This document shows, piece by piece, positions 36,301-51,100 of a stretch of DNA of 64,000 bases. Location: contig OX421496.1 of the NCBI GenBank assembly GCA_949126835.1, positions 23,397,844 to 23,461,843 of the forward strand. Reading direction: 5' to 3'. The DNA is from Anisus vortex (Eukaryota > Mollusca > Gastropoda > Planorbidae). Positions within the stretch are counted from its first letter, which is position 1. Every line of letters begins with the position of its first letter. Made by a program: the position numbers and the translations under genes. The notes under the pieces are model-generated. The model saw only the letters and a list, made by a program, of their open reading frames with translations, ran no database searches and was not told the DNA's origin.

Positions 36301-39300
36301 CAGCGTCGTCCTCACTCTCTCGTCCAGGCCCAACTTTGTCCAGTGGCAAGACGTAGTCAAGACGACTGGAGTAGAGACTGGATGCAGTGGATGACCAGGC
36401 TTACGACAGCTGACACGTGTCAGGACAGGGTCTCAGATGCTGAGGTCCTCGCGTGGACCGGCATGCCAAGCATGTACACCCAACTGGCAAAAGCCCAGTT
36501 AAGATGGGCAGGCCATGTTGTGCGCATGCCTGAAGGTCGTCTTCCCAAAAAGATCTTTTATGGCAAACTGGTCACAGGAAAGCGCTCGCGTGGAGGGCAA
36601 AGGAAGAGGTACAATGACACCCTGAAGGCCTCCCTAAGAAACCTTGGAATTGATCCTAACAACTGGGAAAGCCTAGCCGAGGGCCGAACCTCCTGGCGCA
36701 ACATTACCCTAACTGGAGCAGCAGCTCACGAAGATAAAAGGCAAAAGGTTGCCATTAAAAAACGGCAAATAAGAAAATCCAGCAAAGAAAATTCCACTTC
36801 TCCCGGCCATCAAGCCACGCACTTGTGCCCCCACTGTGGCAAGTACTTTCCGGCAAGAATAGGCCTTATTAGCCATCTCCGAATTCATAAGAAATCATGA
36901 CACTGATAGAGGATGGTCATCATTGAAAACAATGGACACATATCATCATCATCAACTGAATATACATGTTAACTGAATATACATGTTAACTGAATATACA
37001 TGTTAATTGAATAAATGTTAACTGAAAACATGTTTAATAAAAAAAATGTTAAATAAATACAAAATTAATAAGACTTCAGCATATTAAAACAATAAAACTG
37101 ACCCATAAAACATCTTGCGTTAAGGAAGATAACATTGCTGTCCAATTAGAATTGGAAGCATCGGCTGCAGGAAGTCCTCTCATGATTGCTGGGAGATTAG
37201 CTTCAGTAGAGTTACCCGAGGTTCTGCGGTATGTACTGGACATGGCAGCCATGGGACCTTGAGTGTCCTTCCTTGTTTTTATATAACCCAACTGTGAGAA
37301 TACAGATGCCAAAAAAATGTATGCAAGGTAAAATACTTTTGAATAAACCATTATAAGAATGGTGAGTATGTAAAAGTACTCTTTTTTTAAAGCCTTTTTG
37401 ATATTTTGAACTGTTGAAAAATTAGTAACTAATTCTATTTATAAAGAATTTCCAATATTTTAAAAAAAACTCTTAAAACATTTAAGGATTTAAGGCTTAC
37501 AAGACAGCCAGTTATTAGTTATTTTTTTTAAATAAATTTCATGTCACTTTGTTATAGTTTTGCTAAGTAATTGTTTTGTTACAACTATTGTTGCCGTCTT
37601 GTGTACCAAAAATAATTTAATGAGTATTGCCAACATAGCTAATTTTAAGAGAATTTTAATGTGTGTTATTATGTTACTATGTGTTAATGTATTAAAAATT
37701 TACTTCAAAACAAAAAGATTAATTACTAATTTAAAATAGTGTAGCTGCATTAATTGCTAACCTGCCTAGATTTTAATATTTCCCTAAAGTTTACAAATAT
37801 TTTTTTCATAAGATATGAGGCAATGGATGTCATAAGCCTACAATCACCAGTATCCACTGAGAGTATTTAGTTACAATGTTTGACTAGCAATAATCTTTTT
37901 CATTTCTGAACTGGGATAGAGCAAGAAATTATTTAATAGCTGACACTCAAGCTAGTATTCTATAATAATTTAAGATAAATAAATAATAATTGTTTTAGTC
38001 AATTTTAAATCTAGCTGGAACTGTTTAACTACTGAAATAGCTTTAGTCAAAATTTTGGGGCAATTGCAAAACAGACAACATAAAAACATAAGAGTTATCT
38101 AACCTGCCCAGCATCATTTTTACCCCAAGCCCAGATACAACCATCAGCACCAAATGCCAGAGTGAATTCCCCTCCACTGGCTATTGCTGTTATTTGCTGA
38201 TCATTGATGGAAGTTAACATCTTGGGAATTCTCTGATCAAAGGAGAAAAAAACACTCAGTAAATTAAAAAAATTAAAAAAAAAAAGGAAATAAATTCCGT
38301 ACATCAGTCATTATGACAAAACAAAATACTGAACAATAAATTATTTGGTAAGCGACTAAGCATCATTAAATATTACTCAATACCAAAGCATCATTTTGTT
38401 AAATCTTTTAAAATCTTTTCTACAAACCTTTATTGTCTTAAACGAGAGTGAAATATTAGCTTTCAAAGCTAAGCATGTATTTTGTGAAGATCACACTGAC
38501 CTCATCTTGCCTTGATCCTGTGCCCAGCTGAGCTTCTAAATTTCTACCCCACAGATAGACACTCCCATCATCTGTCAATAGAACTGAATGAAGACTGCCG
38601 CAGCACACCTCAAGGAAACAATGTACAAATTTTCATGTTCAATTTAAAAGAGAAAATCTTAAAAAATAAAACATGTATCTTCTGCTAAAAGTAAGATTTC
38701 AACTTTTTTAGTTTTGTAGGTGTTTAAATATATCATGTATTTATTTAGATGACATACATTTGCATATTTGTTTACATAGCTGTAATATAAGTAGATGTCT
38801 GGTATTTATCTTGGTGTTATGTGTTTATGTAGATCTGTGTTTAGATCAGTGGTGTGCTCCAGGAATCCTATTGGCCACAGTATGGTCTGCCAAGCTTTTA
38901 AATGTGCCCCCCCCCCCCCCCCCCCACAGAGCTTAAAATGAGAAGCCTTTATAATCATTGTATTAATAATGTAACAAAGTTTCAGATAGTGTGGCTTATT
39001 TTGGCATTTCAAATTCCTTACGCTGCCCATTGATGAAAACCGTTGTACACCCCTTGATTTAGATGTTATGTGCTTATGCAGAAGTTATGTGTTAATGTGG
39101 TTGACAGATGCTGTGTGTTTACCTTCATATAGGTGTGTCATACCTTGGTAATTTTACAGTGAACATACGTCGTGTCCACTATACTTGGGAACATAAAAGC
39201 ATTTTGATCCTGATAATTAGAACCCGACAACCTAGCGCTTCTCATGGAAGAAGCAATTTGACGCAGGTTTTGTGGATGTAAGCCCCATGTGTAGACTTTA

Positions 39301-42300
39301 TTTGTCACAGTTACAGCGATCTATTCAAGAAAGATTTAGTTTTAATTTTTTTAAAGAATCTTATTATAAAAAAAGTTATATTTATTTAAAAAGAAAAACA
39401 CTGCTATCAAACCTACACAGTGAAAGTACTTGGTTCCTATGGCAGTCACAGCTGATGGAAGCAGAATCTTCTGAGGGTATGTAGTTTTGTTGTTTATCCC
39501 CAATCCAAGCTGACCAAAGTAGCCACACCCAAAAGACCAAACATCACCCTGAAAAACAAAATATCACATTATATAAAAAATAATTTTATTATTACAGTAG
39601 AGTGTTAGTTTTTTCATGAGAGGGGGCACCTGGGCAACTAGGTCATGGCAACCCTGAGGACTGCTTGATACCCAAACATGTGGCCTTTTTGCTGAATCTG
39701 GCAGTGGTGAAAATAGCTGTTATATTATCAGTGTTACTTATGCCAACTATGACATTGAGAATAATTTATTGACTTCCATCTGGTGGCAATTTTTATTTTT
39801 GTGCTGGTATGATGGCAATAGATTATTTATTCAATTATCTAGAGATATCCTCAGACTCTTTTAGTCGTCAGATTCAAATCTATGTGATCTTTAACAGTTC
39901 CCTTGTCAGTTAAATAGATTGATAATTCAAATTTCAATATTTTGTAACATGATCCAATGGTGCACCATACATTCAATTCTAAAAAAATAATGAAGAGAGG
40001 TGATTTGTCTTATCTTATCTTATACATTACAGACGCTCCTTCTATAAAGAAGATTATTGCGTCCTACGCTCATCCGTGGTCCGAGTCTAGTCTTGCATTT
40101 TTATTAATGTTTTAAATGATGTTAGGTTATTGGTTTTCCTGGTTTGTTCAGGCAACCCATTCCATGCCCGAATGCCACTCGGGAAGAAAGAGTACTTATA
40201 TGCATTTGTTCTCGCATAAGGGACAAGGAAGGTGTTTTTGTCTCTATGTTTATCTGAGCTTTGCAACAGATTGTTATAGGGTTGTATTTCTAAATTAGAG
40301 TTTAATGCCTTATGTATTATTACTACTTTACTCTTTGCCCTTCTGTCCTCTAGTGTTTCTAGGTTTAGTGATTTGACTAATGGTGTTACTCTTGTCAATG
40401 GGGAATGTTCACTAGTTATAAACCTTGCAGCTCTTTTTTGAATTTGTTCTAATTTTTTAATGTTTTCTTTAGTTGATGGGTCCCATACAGATCCTGCATA
40501 TTCTAGTATAGGCCTAACTAATGTGAGATAGCATTTTAGTTTTATATTCTTATTACATTTGTAAAAATTCCTTTTTATGAATCCTAATGTTTTGTTTGAT
40601 TTTTTAATTAATTCATCAATGTGAGGGTTCCAAGATAACTTATCATTTATTATGACTCCTAGATACTTAGCATTGCTAGTTTGAGTTAGTTCTTTACCAT
40701 GAATGAAGTAGTTTGTTATTATTTGTTTCTTTTTCTTGGATACCCTTATTAGTTGGCATTTTTCTGGGTGAAAAGACATACTCCAGTTTGATTCCCATTT
40801 TTGTAGTTCATCTAGGTCTTTTTGTAAAAGTTCACTATCTTTTCCTGTCTTTATTATTCTATAAATTATGCAATCATCGGCAAATAATCTTACTTTTGTG
40901 CCTGTGTTGATGCAATTTGGCAGATCATTAATGTAAATTAGAAATAGTAGGGGCCCTAGAACAGTTCCTTGTGGAACTCCTGAGTTTACTGTTATTGGTG
41001 ATGACTTAGAGCCATTTATTATCACTGTTTGTTCTCTGCCTATAAGAAAGTCCTGAATCCACTGATGTAAGGGACCAGAGATGCCAAAGTATTTAAGTTT
41101 TTTAAGAAGACTAGAATGATGAACTTTATCAAATGCTTTTGAAAAATCTAGTAATATAGCATCAATTTGGTTGTTATTATCTAATCCCTTAGACAAGTCA
41201 TCTATTAAGCCTATCAATTGAGTCTCACATGATCTATTTTTCCTGAAGCCATGTTGGTGTGGGCACAGTGCATTTAGTTTGTCTAGATGATTTACTATAC
41301 TACTATATATTATATGTTCAAGTAATTTACATGTTATGCTTGTTAGAGAAACAGGTCTATAATTTCCGGGGTCAGATTAATCTCCTTTTTTGAAAAGGGG
41401 GGTTACATTGGCTAATTTCCAATCTTTGGGCACTTTGCCCTGGTTTAGAGAGGCCTGAAAAAGTATTTTAAAGATTGGAGATATTTCATTAGTTAGTTCT
41501 TTAAGCAGTCTTGCTGGTATTTCATCTGGACCAGAAGCTTTGTTTACTTTTAAGTTGGTTAGGAGTTGTTTAATGCCTTTTTCATCTACATTTATATTTC
41601 CTATCTCTTCTAGTTTGTTTAAATTTATGGAGATTTCTTTGTCACCTGGATTTGAAAAAGATGATGCAAAGTGTGTGTTTAGGATATTAGCCTTAGTTTC
41701 ATTATCATTATAAGTTTCATTGTTTTGGCCTTTTAGTGGAGCTATGCCTGTAGTGTCCATTTTTCTTGATTTAATGTAGGACCATAAGTTTTTATTATTA
41801 TCTTTAGAAATTACATTGTTTACATATTCATTCTGCAGCTGTCTGCTTAGTTTCTGAGTTAAATGTTTAATTTTTAGGTATTTTTTATGTAGTCTAATTG
41901 AATTAGTTGCCTTAAACTTTTTGAAAAAATTTTCTTTTTGTTTACACAGTTTCTTTAGTTTGGTGTTAAACCAACATTTGTTAATTTTATTTGATGTTTG
42001 TTTTGTTGGCACAGAGTCAGCCATTATTGCTTTTAAGTTGGTTTTTATAAATTGCCAAATATCTTCAACTGGACTATCTATATTGTATTTAGTAAGAAAA
42101 TTGGTTTGGAATTTTATTGCTGCTTGATGTAGTTCTGTTGTGTTACATTTATTCCAGAGATAAATTATTCTTTTAGGTTTCTTGCTAATTTGGATTTTTA
42201 TTTTGTTATTTACTCTGACAATATCATGATCTGAAAGTCCAGGGATTATTTCATAATCTAATACTAGTCCTGGTCTGTTCGTTAAAAATAAATCTAGTAT

Positions 42301-45085
42301 ATTATGGTTTCTTGTTGGTTTTTTATTAATTTGGTCTAAGTTTAGATTTTGGATGGTATTGATAAACATTTCATTTATTTCTTTTGTGTTTTGGTGCTTT
42401 TCTATACAGTAGCTATTCCAATTTATATCAGGGAGGTTGAAGTCCCCCATTATCCAAATTATAGCATTTTTATATTTAGTTTCAATACTTGTCAGCTGAT
42501 TACACAGATCAGACATGTACTCTGATGTTGAGTTTGGTGGTCTGTAAACACTGCCTACAATTATTGGTTTGGAATTAGGTCTGCTTATTTTACAAAATAC
42601 TGACTCTATGTTATTTTGAGGTTCTAATTTAATTTCTTCAGCTATTAGGGTAGATTTTATGGCTAGTAAGACTCCTCCATGCCTGTCTGACCTATCTTTC
42701 CTAAAAATTTCATAATTATTATTGAATATCTCTGTGTTGTAAATATCTGGGCTAAGCCATGTTTCGGAACCTGCAATTATGTCTGGTTCTTCATTATTTA
42801 TTAAAAGTTCCAAATCAGCTTTTTTATTTTTAATGCTTTGGAAATTTATTGTAAGAGTTTTGAGGTGATGCTGATTTGGGGTTTTATGGGATTTGTGAAT
42901 GAATTATACATTAAAATTTATTAAGCAGGCTTGGCAACATAGATGAATAATGAGAAGTTTACATACAAGTATTATTGAAATGAAACGGTGACGGAGTCCT
43001 AATCCTAGATAAGTAATGAATTTGTTTAGAGCAAATATTACGCTGTTATCACTACAATGCTTGAACAAGAAACTGAAACTGAGTGGGTGAGATAGATTGC
43101 AGACTGAGTGGCAAAAATCTCTCTCATTGGTTATAGGGGTGAAAAAGTCCATGCTCTTGAAATTAGAATGAAGTGTATAACCGCCTTTGGGTTTGAAAAC
43201 CAAAATGTTTCATCGGAAGTACTATATCACATGTTAACCTTGACTTGTCTGCATTTTAATTGACACGCTTAATTTTAAAAAGGAGAAAATTAACTTGTCT
43301 GACTTTTGAAAGTTTAAGCAGGAGTCATTTTATTTTTAATTTATTTTAGTTGTCGAGGTTATTGAACATTATTTTGTAACAATATAGAAATAAAATACAT
43401 ATTGCACAGATTCTTTTTCATACATAATAAAATATCATAATACATAATGAGATTCTATCAGATTATTTTAAACAAGGTCAGATATCATCAGATAATTATC
43501 ATGATAAGGTATTATCAGAATGAATAAATCATCAGTTGCATCTGATTATATTATACTTGAAGAGTAGTCATACAGATTATACTATGCCAGATTGTTTTAT
43601 AAATTGTCTAATTACCTGGTATTATATATGATCAGGTATTATCAAATTATGTCACTACATGGTAGATATACTTACACTCTCTGTAAGAACCAATGAATGT
43701 GCATAGCCACCCGCTATTTTCACCACTGCCAGATTCAGCAAAAAGGCCACATGTTGGGGTATCAAGCAGTCCTCAGGGTTGCCATGACCTAGTTGCCCAT
43801 GTACCCCCCAGCCCCAAGTGTACACTCTAGTGAAAAAACAAAAACAAAAATGAATTAGAAATGGGATGAATGCTGTATGTATTATAGCTAAACCAATAAA
43901 AAATCATAAATGAATAGACAAAAATGTGAGATTAATTTTGTAACTGTGAATGCATTTCCAATTTTTTTTTAGTCATAATAATGCACAGAGCAAAGTATAC
44001 AGCTTACTGGTGGTCAGCAGTTAATGCTATGGAGTGATACTGTCCACATTCTATGGCTACCACTGTGTCCGCCTGTAAAGTTTCCAGCAACATCGGTCGC
44101 TTGTACAGGTGGCAGGTGCCCACACCAACCTGCCCATATTTTGAGCTGCCCCACCCATACACCTGAAAATGAGACCCATACGTGATCAATAGTTTTATTC
44201 ATCCTCAAAATATCAATCTAATAGTGTGTTTTTTTAAAGCTTTGATATAATGATAATTATTTCCAAGTATTTAAAATTTTAAAGCAATTATTAGGTCACT
44301 GTGAACATCACATCGATGACATAAAAGGTAAAGTAATTGTAAAATAATTTAATACTTATAATAAAATCTTTTAGTGGTCAAAGGGTTAAACTACATTAAA
44401 TAGAATTTGAGTGTTAAGTAAAAATCAACTTTTTTTGGTAAAGAAGATTAATAGCAGTATTTACAAAAGTATAACAGTAATAATATTTAAATAAAGATAA
44501 CACAATATTTTTTTTAGACTTTCAAAAGGTTGAAAAACTTTAGTAAAAGATATTGTTTATTTTTTCTTTATATAAAATGCTTTTTCTATAAAAAAAAAAA
44601 TGGGTGTGGAACTGTTGAATAATGAATGATGCATATGAGGAAACAAGTATTTAGAGTCGTACCCCTTGTTGTGTCAAGGCCAATGTATGCTCGCAGCCAC
44701 AAGCGACAGCCTCGACCCTGAGCTGCAGAGTGTGAAGGTTCTCAACTCTAAATGGTGGACAAACTGATTGAGCTATGTCTCCAAGGCCAAGCCTGAAGAT
44801 TTTAGCAAGAAATATTTTTTTTTAACTGAACCAGATGACTGACACTGTCATAAAACATAAAAAGTAAAGTTGTGCAGGTAAACTGTAATTACTCACCGCC
44901 CTCCATGAGACTTGCCACACGTGTAGAGGTCACCATTTCTAATGATGGCTGAATGTTTGGGACCACAAGATATAGGTTGGTGCTGGGTGGATAGCTTCTT
45001 GTGATTTTCAACAGAAATATTTTCTTTTTCCTTAGAAACAATAGTTCAATAGCCAAAAATGATATAACTTGTATGTTACTAACTA

Positions 45086-45127
<42 letters not shown>

Positions 45128-48100
45128 AAAATATTTTACATAATATTTCAGTATATGTAGCTTGGAAATTATATTAGCTGTAAAAATGTGAAAAACTCCT
45201 TTGTTAAAATATGTAATTTATTATAAACTATTTTTTTTTCTAAATTACAAAAAAATGTCATACAAATTTTTATATTAATGCATTTAATGTAACAATTTTA
45301 AATTAAAATATTTAAGACATATATTTGTTTACTTTAAAAAATATATTAAGAAATTGAAACAGAAAAAAATCATATTGTTGGTGCAAATCAGTTAGTTTCA
45401 TACACTTTGCACTATGAAATTAGCAAGTAATGATTTAGTTTTAAGTAATTTTTAACTAAATGACACCAGAATATAAATGAAATGTATGATTGTGAAACAC
45501 ATGTTGAACAAATAGTTAGGTGATGGAAATAAAATTCTTTACCATATTCTCCAACTCGCCAGTAGGATTATTGACAATAGCATTAAAAGTCAGTGGCGAC
45601 AAAGAAGCAGGGCCAGAATTGAGACGCTGCTGGTTAAGACTGAGCACAACCATGAGAAAAAAATTAACTAAGGTATCAGCTTGAAGCTCGTGAGCATCCT
45701 AAACAAACAAAACAAACACATCATAATTACATTCAGTTGACAACACAAAGCAATCCACAAGGTTATAGTCCTAGTTATAAGTCTAAACTTACCAGATCCA
45801 TACTGTCACTTGTCATTGAAGCCATGGAAGTTAAGCTGTTTGTTCTAAGAAAGTACAAATCCCACAAAATAAATCTTTTTTTATCAACAAAAAAAAAATG
45901 ATAACTTATCAATAAAATATTAATAAATCATTGCATTACATTGAAGACATAGTTTAAATCTATTATTTCCATCCCAATGTATCAATTGTGGACCAATCAA
46001 TATCCAGATAAAATAGATAAAAGCAAATCTGTGTACCTTCGCCGCCGGGTCTGTAGTCGGACCAGCATTCCCCTCATTACAGATTTAGATGGGTCAAAAA
46101 TCCTGGCCAGCTCAAGAAGGTGATTCTGCTTCAACAAAGGAACGAGAGGCTTTAGAAGGTCAAGGTTTTGAATGGTCAGTTGAGGTCTGAGGGTAAGAAG
46201 TTTGAATAAATCTCCTGGTGACAGATATGGCAGCAGACAACCTGGTAGAGAATAAGCAACAGGTAAAATAGAAAGGTAAAAATAATTAAAGTAAATAAGA
46301 ATATACTAACAATAAATAAGTTATCAAATTTTGAGCTATCCATAATTAAAGTAAATAAGAATATACTAACAATAAATAAATTATCAAATTTTGAGCTATC
46401 CATAATTAAACGAAGTAAAAAATAATGTTTAATGAACTAGCAAAGAAATGGACTTGCCATCAGTCAAATTCCATAAAAAAACTATCCTTAATAAACTATC
46501 TGAGCATTGTGCTGACCACACAAACCCCTAGTATTCTACCTTGGCCACGGAAACTGTTACTACTACTAAATAAACTATCAATAAATAAACTATCTACCAA
46601 TGAATAGTCTATAAATCCTTCACTTATCACGTAACCCCAGTGAGGATCGTAGGGGCACCATTTTTTTACAGTTGGACTGTCTATAAATGCAGCAGCAATA
46701 ATTTAACTATTTATAAATGAGCTAGTATTAATTAAACCATCAATAAATGAACTAACCATTTCCTGACTGAATTAAGTGAGCAGAAAAGCCACGCTGAACA
46801 AGATCACTGAGTGCTGAGAATGGTATGGTTGAGAAAGCTTCACACTTCACTAGACATGCTAGTGCATCTATCACAAGACCACGAGCTTTGGCTAAGGTCA
46901 AGAGAAGATCTACTTCCCCATATTCAGCTAGCAAATTCAATGCAGTTTGTTCCACAAAAGAAAAACTGCCCAATAAAAAATCCCTGTAGATGTTTTTATT
47001 AAAGGCTCTTAGGTCATTGACAAAGAATTAATTAAACAATATATAAATATTTTAAAATATTGCATAATTAATCAATATTTTTATTATACATAGATATACA
47101 CACACAAAGTAAAAGTCAAGAAATTTTAGTTGCAAATTTCATTTTAAAATGCATTTGACTTACCCAAAGATCAGCGGTAGATTTAATAGAATTTTATAAA
47201 TTGAATGTGAGACAATGTGTAGTTTACTAGCAGTATTAGTGTATTGCTAGCTGTAGGTTGACTCAGACACCAAGTACACACACAGACATAGTTTTAACTT
47301 AAGGAGATTTAGATACAAGCAGTTAATGTCGTAAGTCTGGAGTCATCATACACTGGCCATAGTTTAGCAAAACAAAATTTCCTAGCCCCAAGCTTTTCCC
47401 TCAACCTATCTACAAGTCAATGCATATTTTATAATTGTTGGTAATATATAACTGCCATTGACTTATAGATGCGATGGACTTATGGATAAGCATATACTGC
47501 ACTTAAAAAAGTAAAATAGGATTAGACATTAGTTCATTCTAACAGGGTATTTGACATACCCAAGTCCAGCTTGGATGTTGGTCATACTTTGACCATTACA
47601 ATGAAGCTGATAAACAAAACAATGGAGCAGCATGTTGGATAAGAACTTCCTTTCCCAAGTGTTCAGCTCATACGTGGGGCTGCTGAGAACATGACGTAGA
47701 TGGACCAGTGTTTCTGAGATACAGCCGTGGCGAGCTAGACCACCAGTTCTTTTAGTAGCTGGACACTGTGGATGTGAAAAACTAGATTACATAGGTAATG
47801 TCAAGTACCTATTAAGCATTACAATATTGTTATAACCCCATAACTATTAATTTAACTACTATCTTATGGTTAGAAATTTCTACAAACTTTCATTCGAAGT
47901 TTCATTTTCTCAGAGAAAGTAGTAGTGTACATGTGTGTATGCTGTAACTGTATATTTCTAACATTGCCCAGATTTAGTGTTAACTAAATTTATCTGCCTT
48001 GTGAAATTATTAAAACATGTTCAAAGAAATACATTTCACAAAAGGTTTCAACCTTTGAGTGAATCAGCCATGGACATGTGAACACACACCTGAGAAATAA

Positions 48101-51100
48101 AGGCTAAGGTGCAAATTTAGGATGCTTTTTGCTCCACTAGGATCAATGGAGAAGTCATTTCTTAATGCAATTTAAAAAAAATATTTGTCAAATGTGATAT
48201 TTTTGTGTTTTAAATGTGATATTTGTATTTTTTTTAAAGTCTTATAGCTCCAACTTTATTAATGCTCTATTCTGTTCTATGAATCCCCAAACTATTCAAG
48301 ATACTGGAGTGATTTCTCTTTTATCTATTGTATTTTTTTATAGAATTTTTGTAAGTATGTAAGTTTAAGTACAATTTAAAAAATAAACAATTATTATAAG
48401 TCTTTATGTACATTTTCAAGAGGAATTTATAAAATATAATAAGGCTTTGCGTATCAAATAATTTATGGTCAATATTACTTTCTTTTTCTTTACTTTTTTT
48501 TTGTCCAGGTAGAACATTTTGTTATGACATTTCCTCCAACCCACCATAATGAAGCAGAGCTGCAGTAAATATTGGGTTGGCAGATTAACTATTGCCCTAA
48601 AGCTACATAAACCCAACATAATAAGTTTATACTATTGTAAGTTTATTTTATAATTTACCATAGCAAATCCTTAAAAATTAAAAACAATAAGTATTTACAA
48701 AAAAAAGGAAATATAAGAATTAAAAAAAATAAGATTAAAGGTACTGAAAGATAAGAAAATAAAAGATTTTATGTCTAAATGCTAAGTAAGACAATCATTT
48801 ATGCCTATGGCGAATACAACTTTAAAAAGAAAGCTTTATAAATAATCTTCTAAAAGCAAAATACGGAGATTTACCAAAGAAAAAGAAACATAAAACTAGA
48901 ATATAAAGAATAGTAAAGAAAGAGTACAATGAACAAAGAACATTTATTAAACAATAAATGTGTTATGCACTTGTACATACAATCATCTATTAGATCTACT
49001 TAAAGGGATTATCAACAACATGCTGTAATGATATCATTGTTATTAAACTAACAAATAACATGCTGAAACGTTTTCATTATTTTAAGATAACAAAAAACTT
49101 GTTAAACTTTTAGGAAACAAAATTTATCTCAACAAAAAACAACTAACCCCACTAACTAATAATCAAACCATGATTGAATACATTGCAATTATAATCTACA
49201 GCTTTACAAGGTAAGAGTTATTATGGAATATGTATTTCAATGTTTGTATGTTACAAGTAATTTATGTTATTTTTATTTCTGTGTTTTAATGTTACAAGGT
49301 ATTTTGTCACATATATTTATACCATTGTTGATACTGTAATAAATCACATTAATACAAAAATAAAAGTTATAATTTTGGCTGCCAAGAGATCAACAAAAAA
49401 ATGACTTTGAATATGCACACAATTGAAATATATCTGTTCATATGGTATAGTTTGGTTCTCTATAATTTTTTATTTCCTGTAAAATGGGTTTTTATTTTTA
49501 ACAAATGATATATTACAGTAACAACATTGTGTGTTATTATTTTATGTCAGAACTATGAGTCATGACAGCCTCAGCAGTAGCATGACAGAATGTGGGTGTC
49601 ATGAGAGAATTGACAATTTGTAATGAGTTGACCAATGGTATGATTGGAAATAATATACTAGTAGTTTGTAGGAGAGAGTCTATGAACACTATTTTAAGAA
49701 CCTCTGATCTAGAGGATACTAATAAGTAATTAACCCTTCCAGTACCAGCCTTATTATTAGCTTTATATATAGATTACGTACCAGACTATTAATCCCAGGC
49801 AGTATTGCCCACTAGTTGATGCCAAGTGTTTGACAATTACAGTTCTGCACTAATAACTCAGTAATTGGTAGATTTAAGATGCAAACAAAAAATCAACATA
49901 TCCTCTTATCTAATAAAAATTCTGCTAGAGACTGGCAAAATGTTAAATCCATATTTTGATCTTTAAAAATAAGATACTCTTGTATGAGGGCAATAAATAG
50001 CCTAGCCCAATCTACTGATGCTAGGTGATCAATGGGAAATATACATGGCTGGTGCTGGAAAGGTTAATAAAAAATACCATAATCTAAAAACTATTTTTGA
50101 CCCAACACAGCAAAACACAAAACAAAAAAAATGCAACAGAAAATGATACTAAACAAAAATTCATTAAATGTAAGTTGAGGCTTTTTTTAAAAAGATGAAA
50201 TTAGAATGGAAGCACAGAATGAAAAAATGAAATCCTTGTTATCAAAAAGCAAGGAAAAGACACAAGATAACATCAACTGACATACCTTTGGATGTTTCTA
50301 GTAGATATTAAACATAAGAAATAGATGAATGAAAATTTTTGCTTTTATATATATATTTGTTTATTTGAATCACTAGCAGATGGGAACAAACTATTTGTAT
50401 TACATAAGTATATTCATGTGTTTCCCATCATTGTCATTATTTCATTTTTGAAATTTACTTATGAAAAAAAAAGACCTTTTGAATTTTTTTCCTAATACTA
50501 ACAAAAACTGATGTCTTTACCTTTGACAAAGTGAAAAGTTTCATGGCTCTTCCAAAACATGACTGCTGAAGCATTGATTCAGCTGCTAGTTCAGACAAGC
50601 AGGTAATGTCAAGGCCAATGCTAATGGCCAGATTTTCTGCTTGGGTGGTTTCTGGTAAGGACATGGCCAGATGAAGAAAAAGACGTTCCGGGGAAATGCT
50701 GTGAAAAACAATCATAGGGAAAAAGGCAATTTAAAAATAATAAATTGCATTTTGAAATAATAAACTTAAACTAAGCTTATTTTAGAATATCTAATCTTAT
50801 CTTATATATTACAGACGCTCCTTCTATAAAGAAGATTATTGCGTCCATACTCATCATTGGTCTGAGTCTAGTCTTGCATCTTTATTAATGTTTTAAATGA
50901 TAACAGATGTAGATAAAGGAAAAAGGTTTTCCTAATGAATTTTAAGTATGTGATTGTGCTATAATTATATGTGTTTTTTTAATTTAGAATGCTAAGAAAA
51001 TTTTTTTTATCTACAGATTGGAAACAATTCTTTTTTTAATAATTCAATGGGATTACCAGGGTCTTATTTCATAAACTGAGTTAGTTGTAACCAGGACACA

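Noticed and set aside
42904..43203. 99-residue minus-strand frame upstream of LINE ORF2 as ORF1
   Set aside because: No zinc-knuckle, coiled-coil or other ORF1 feature; content looks like untranslated or flanking sequence.
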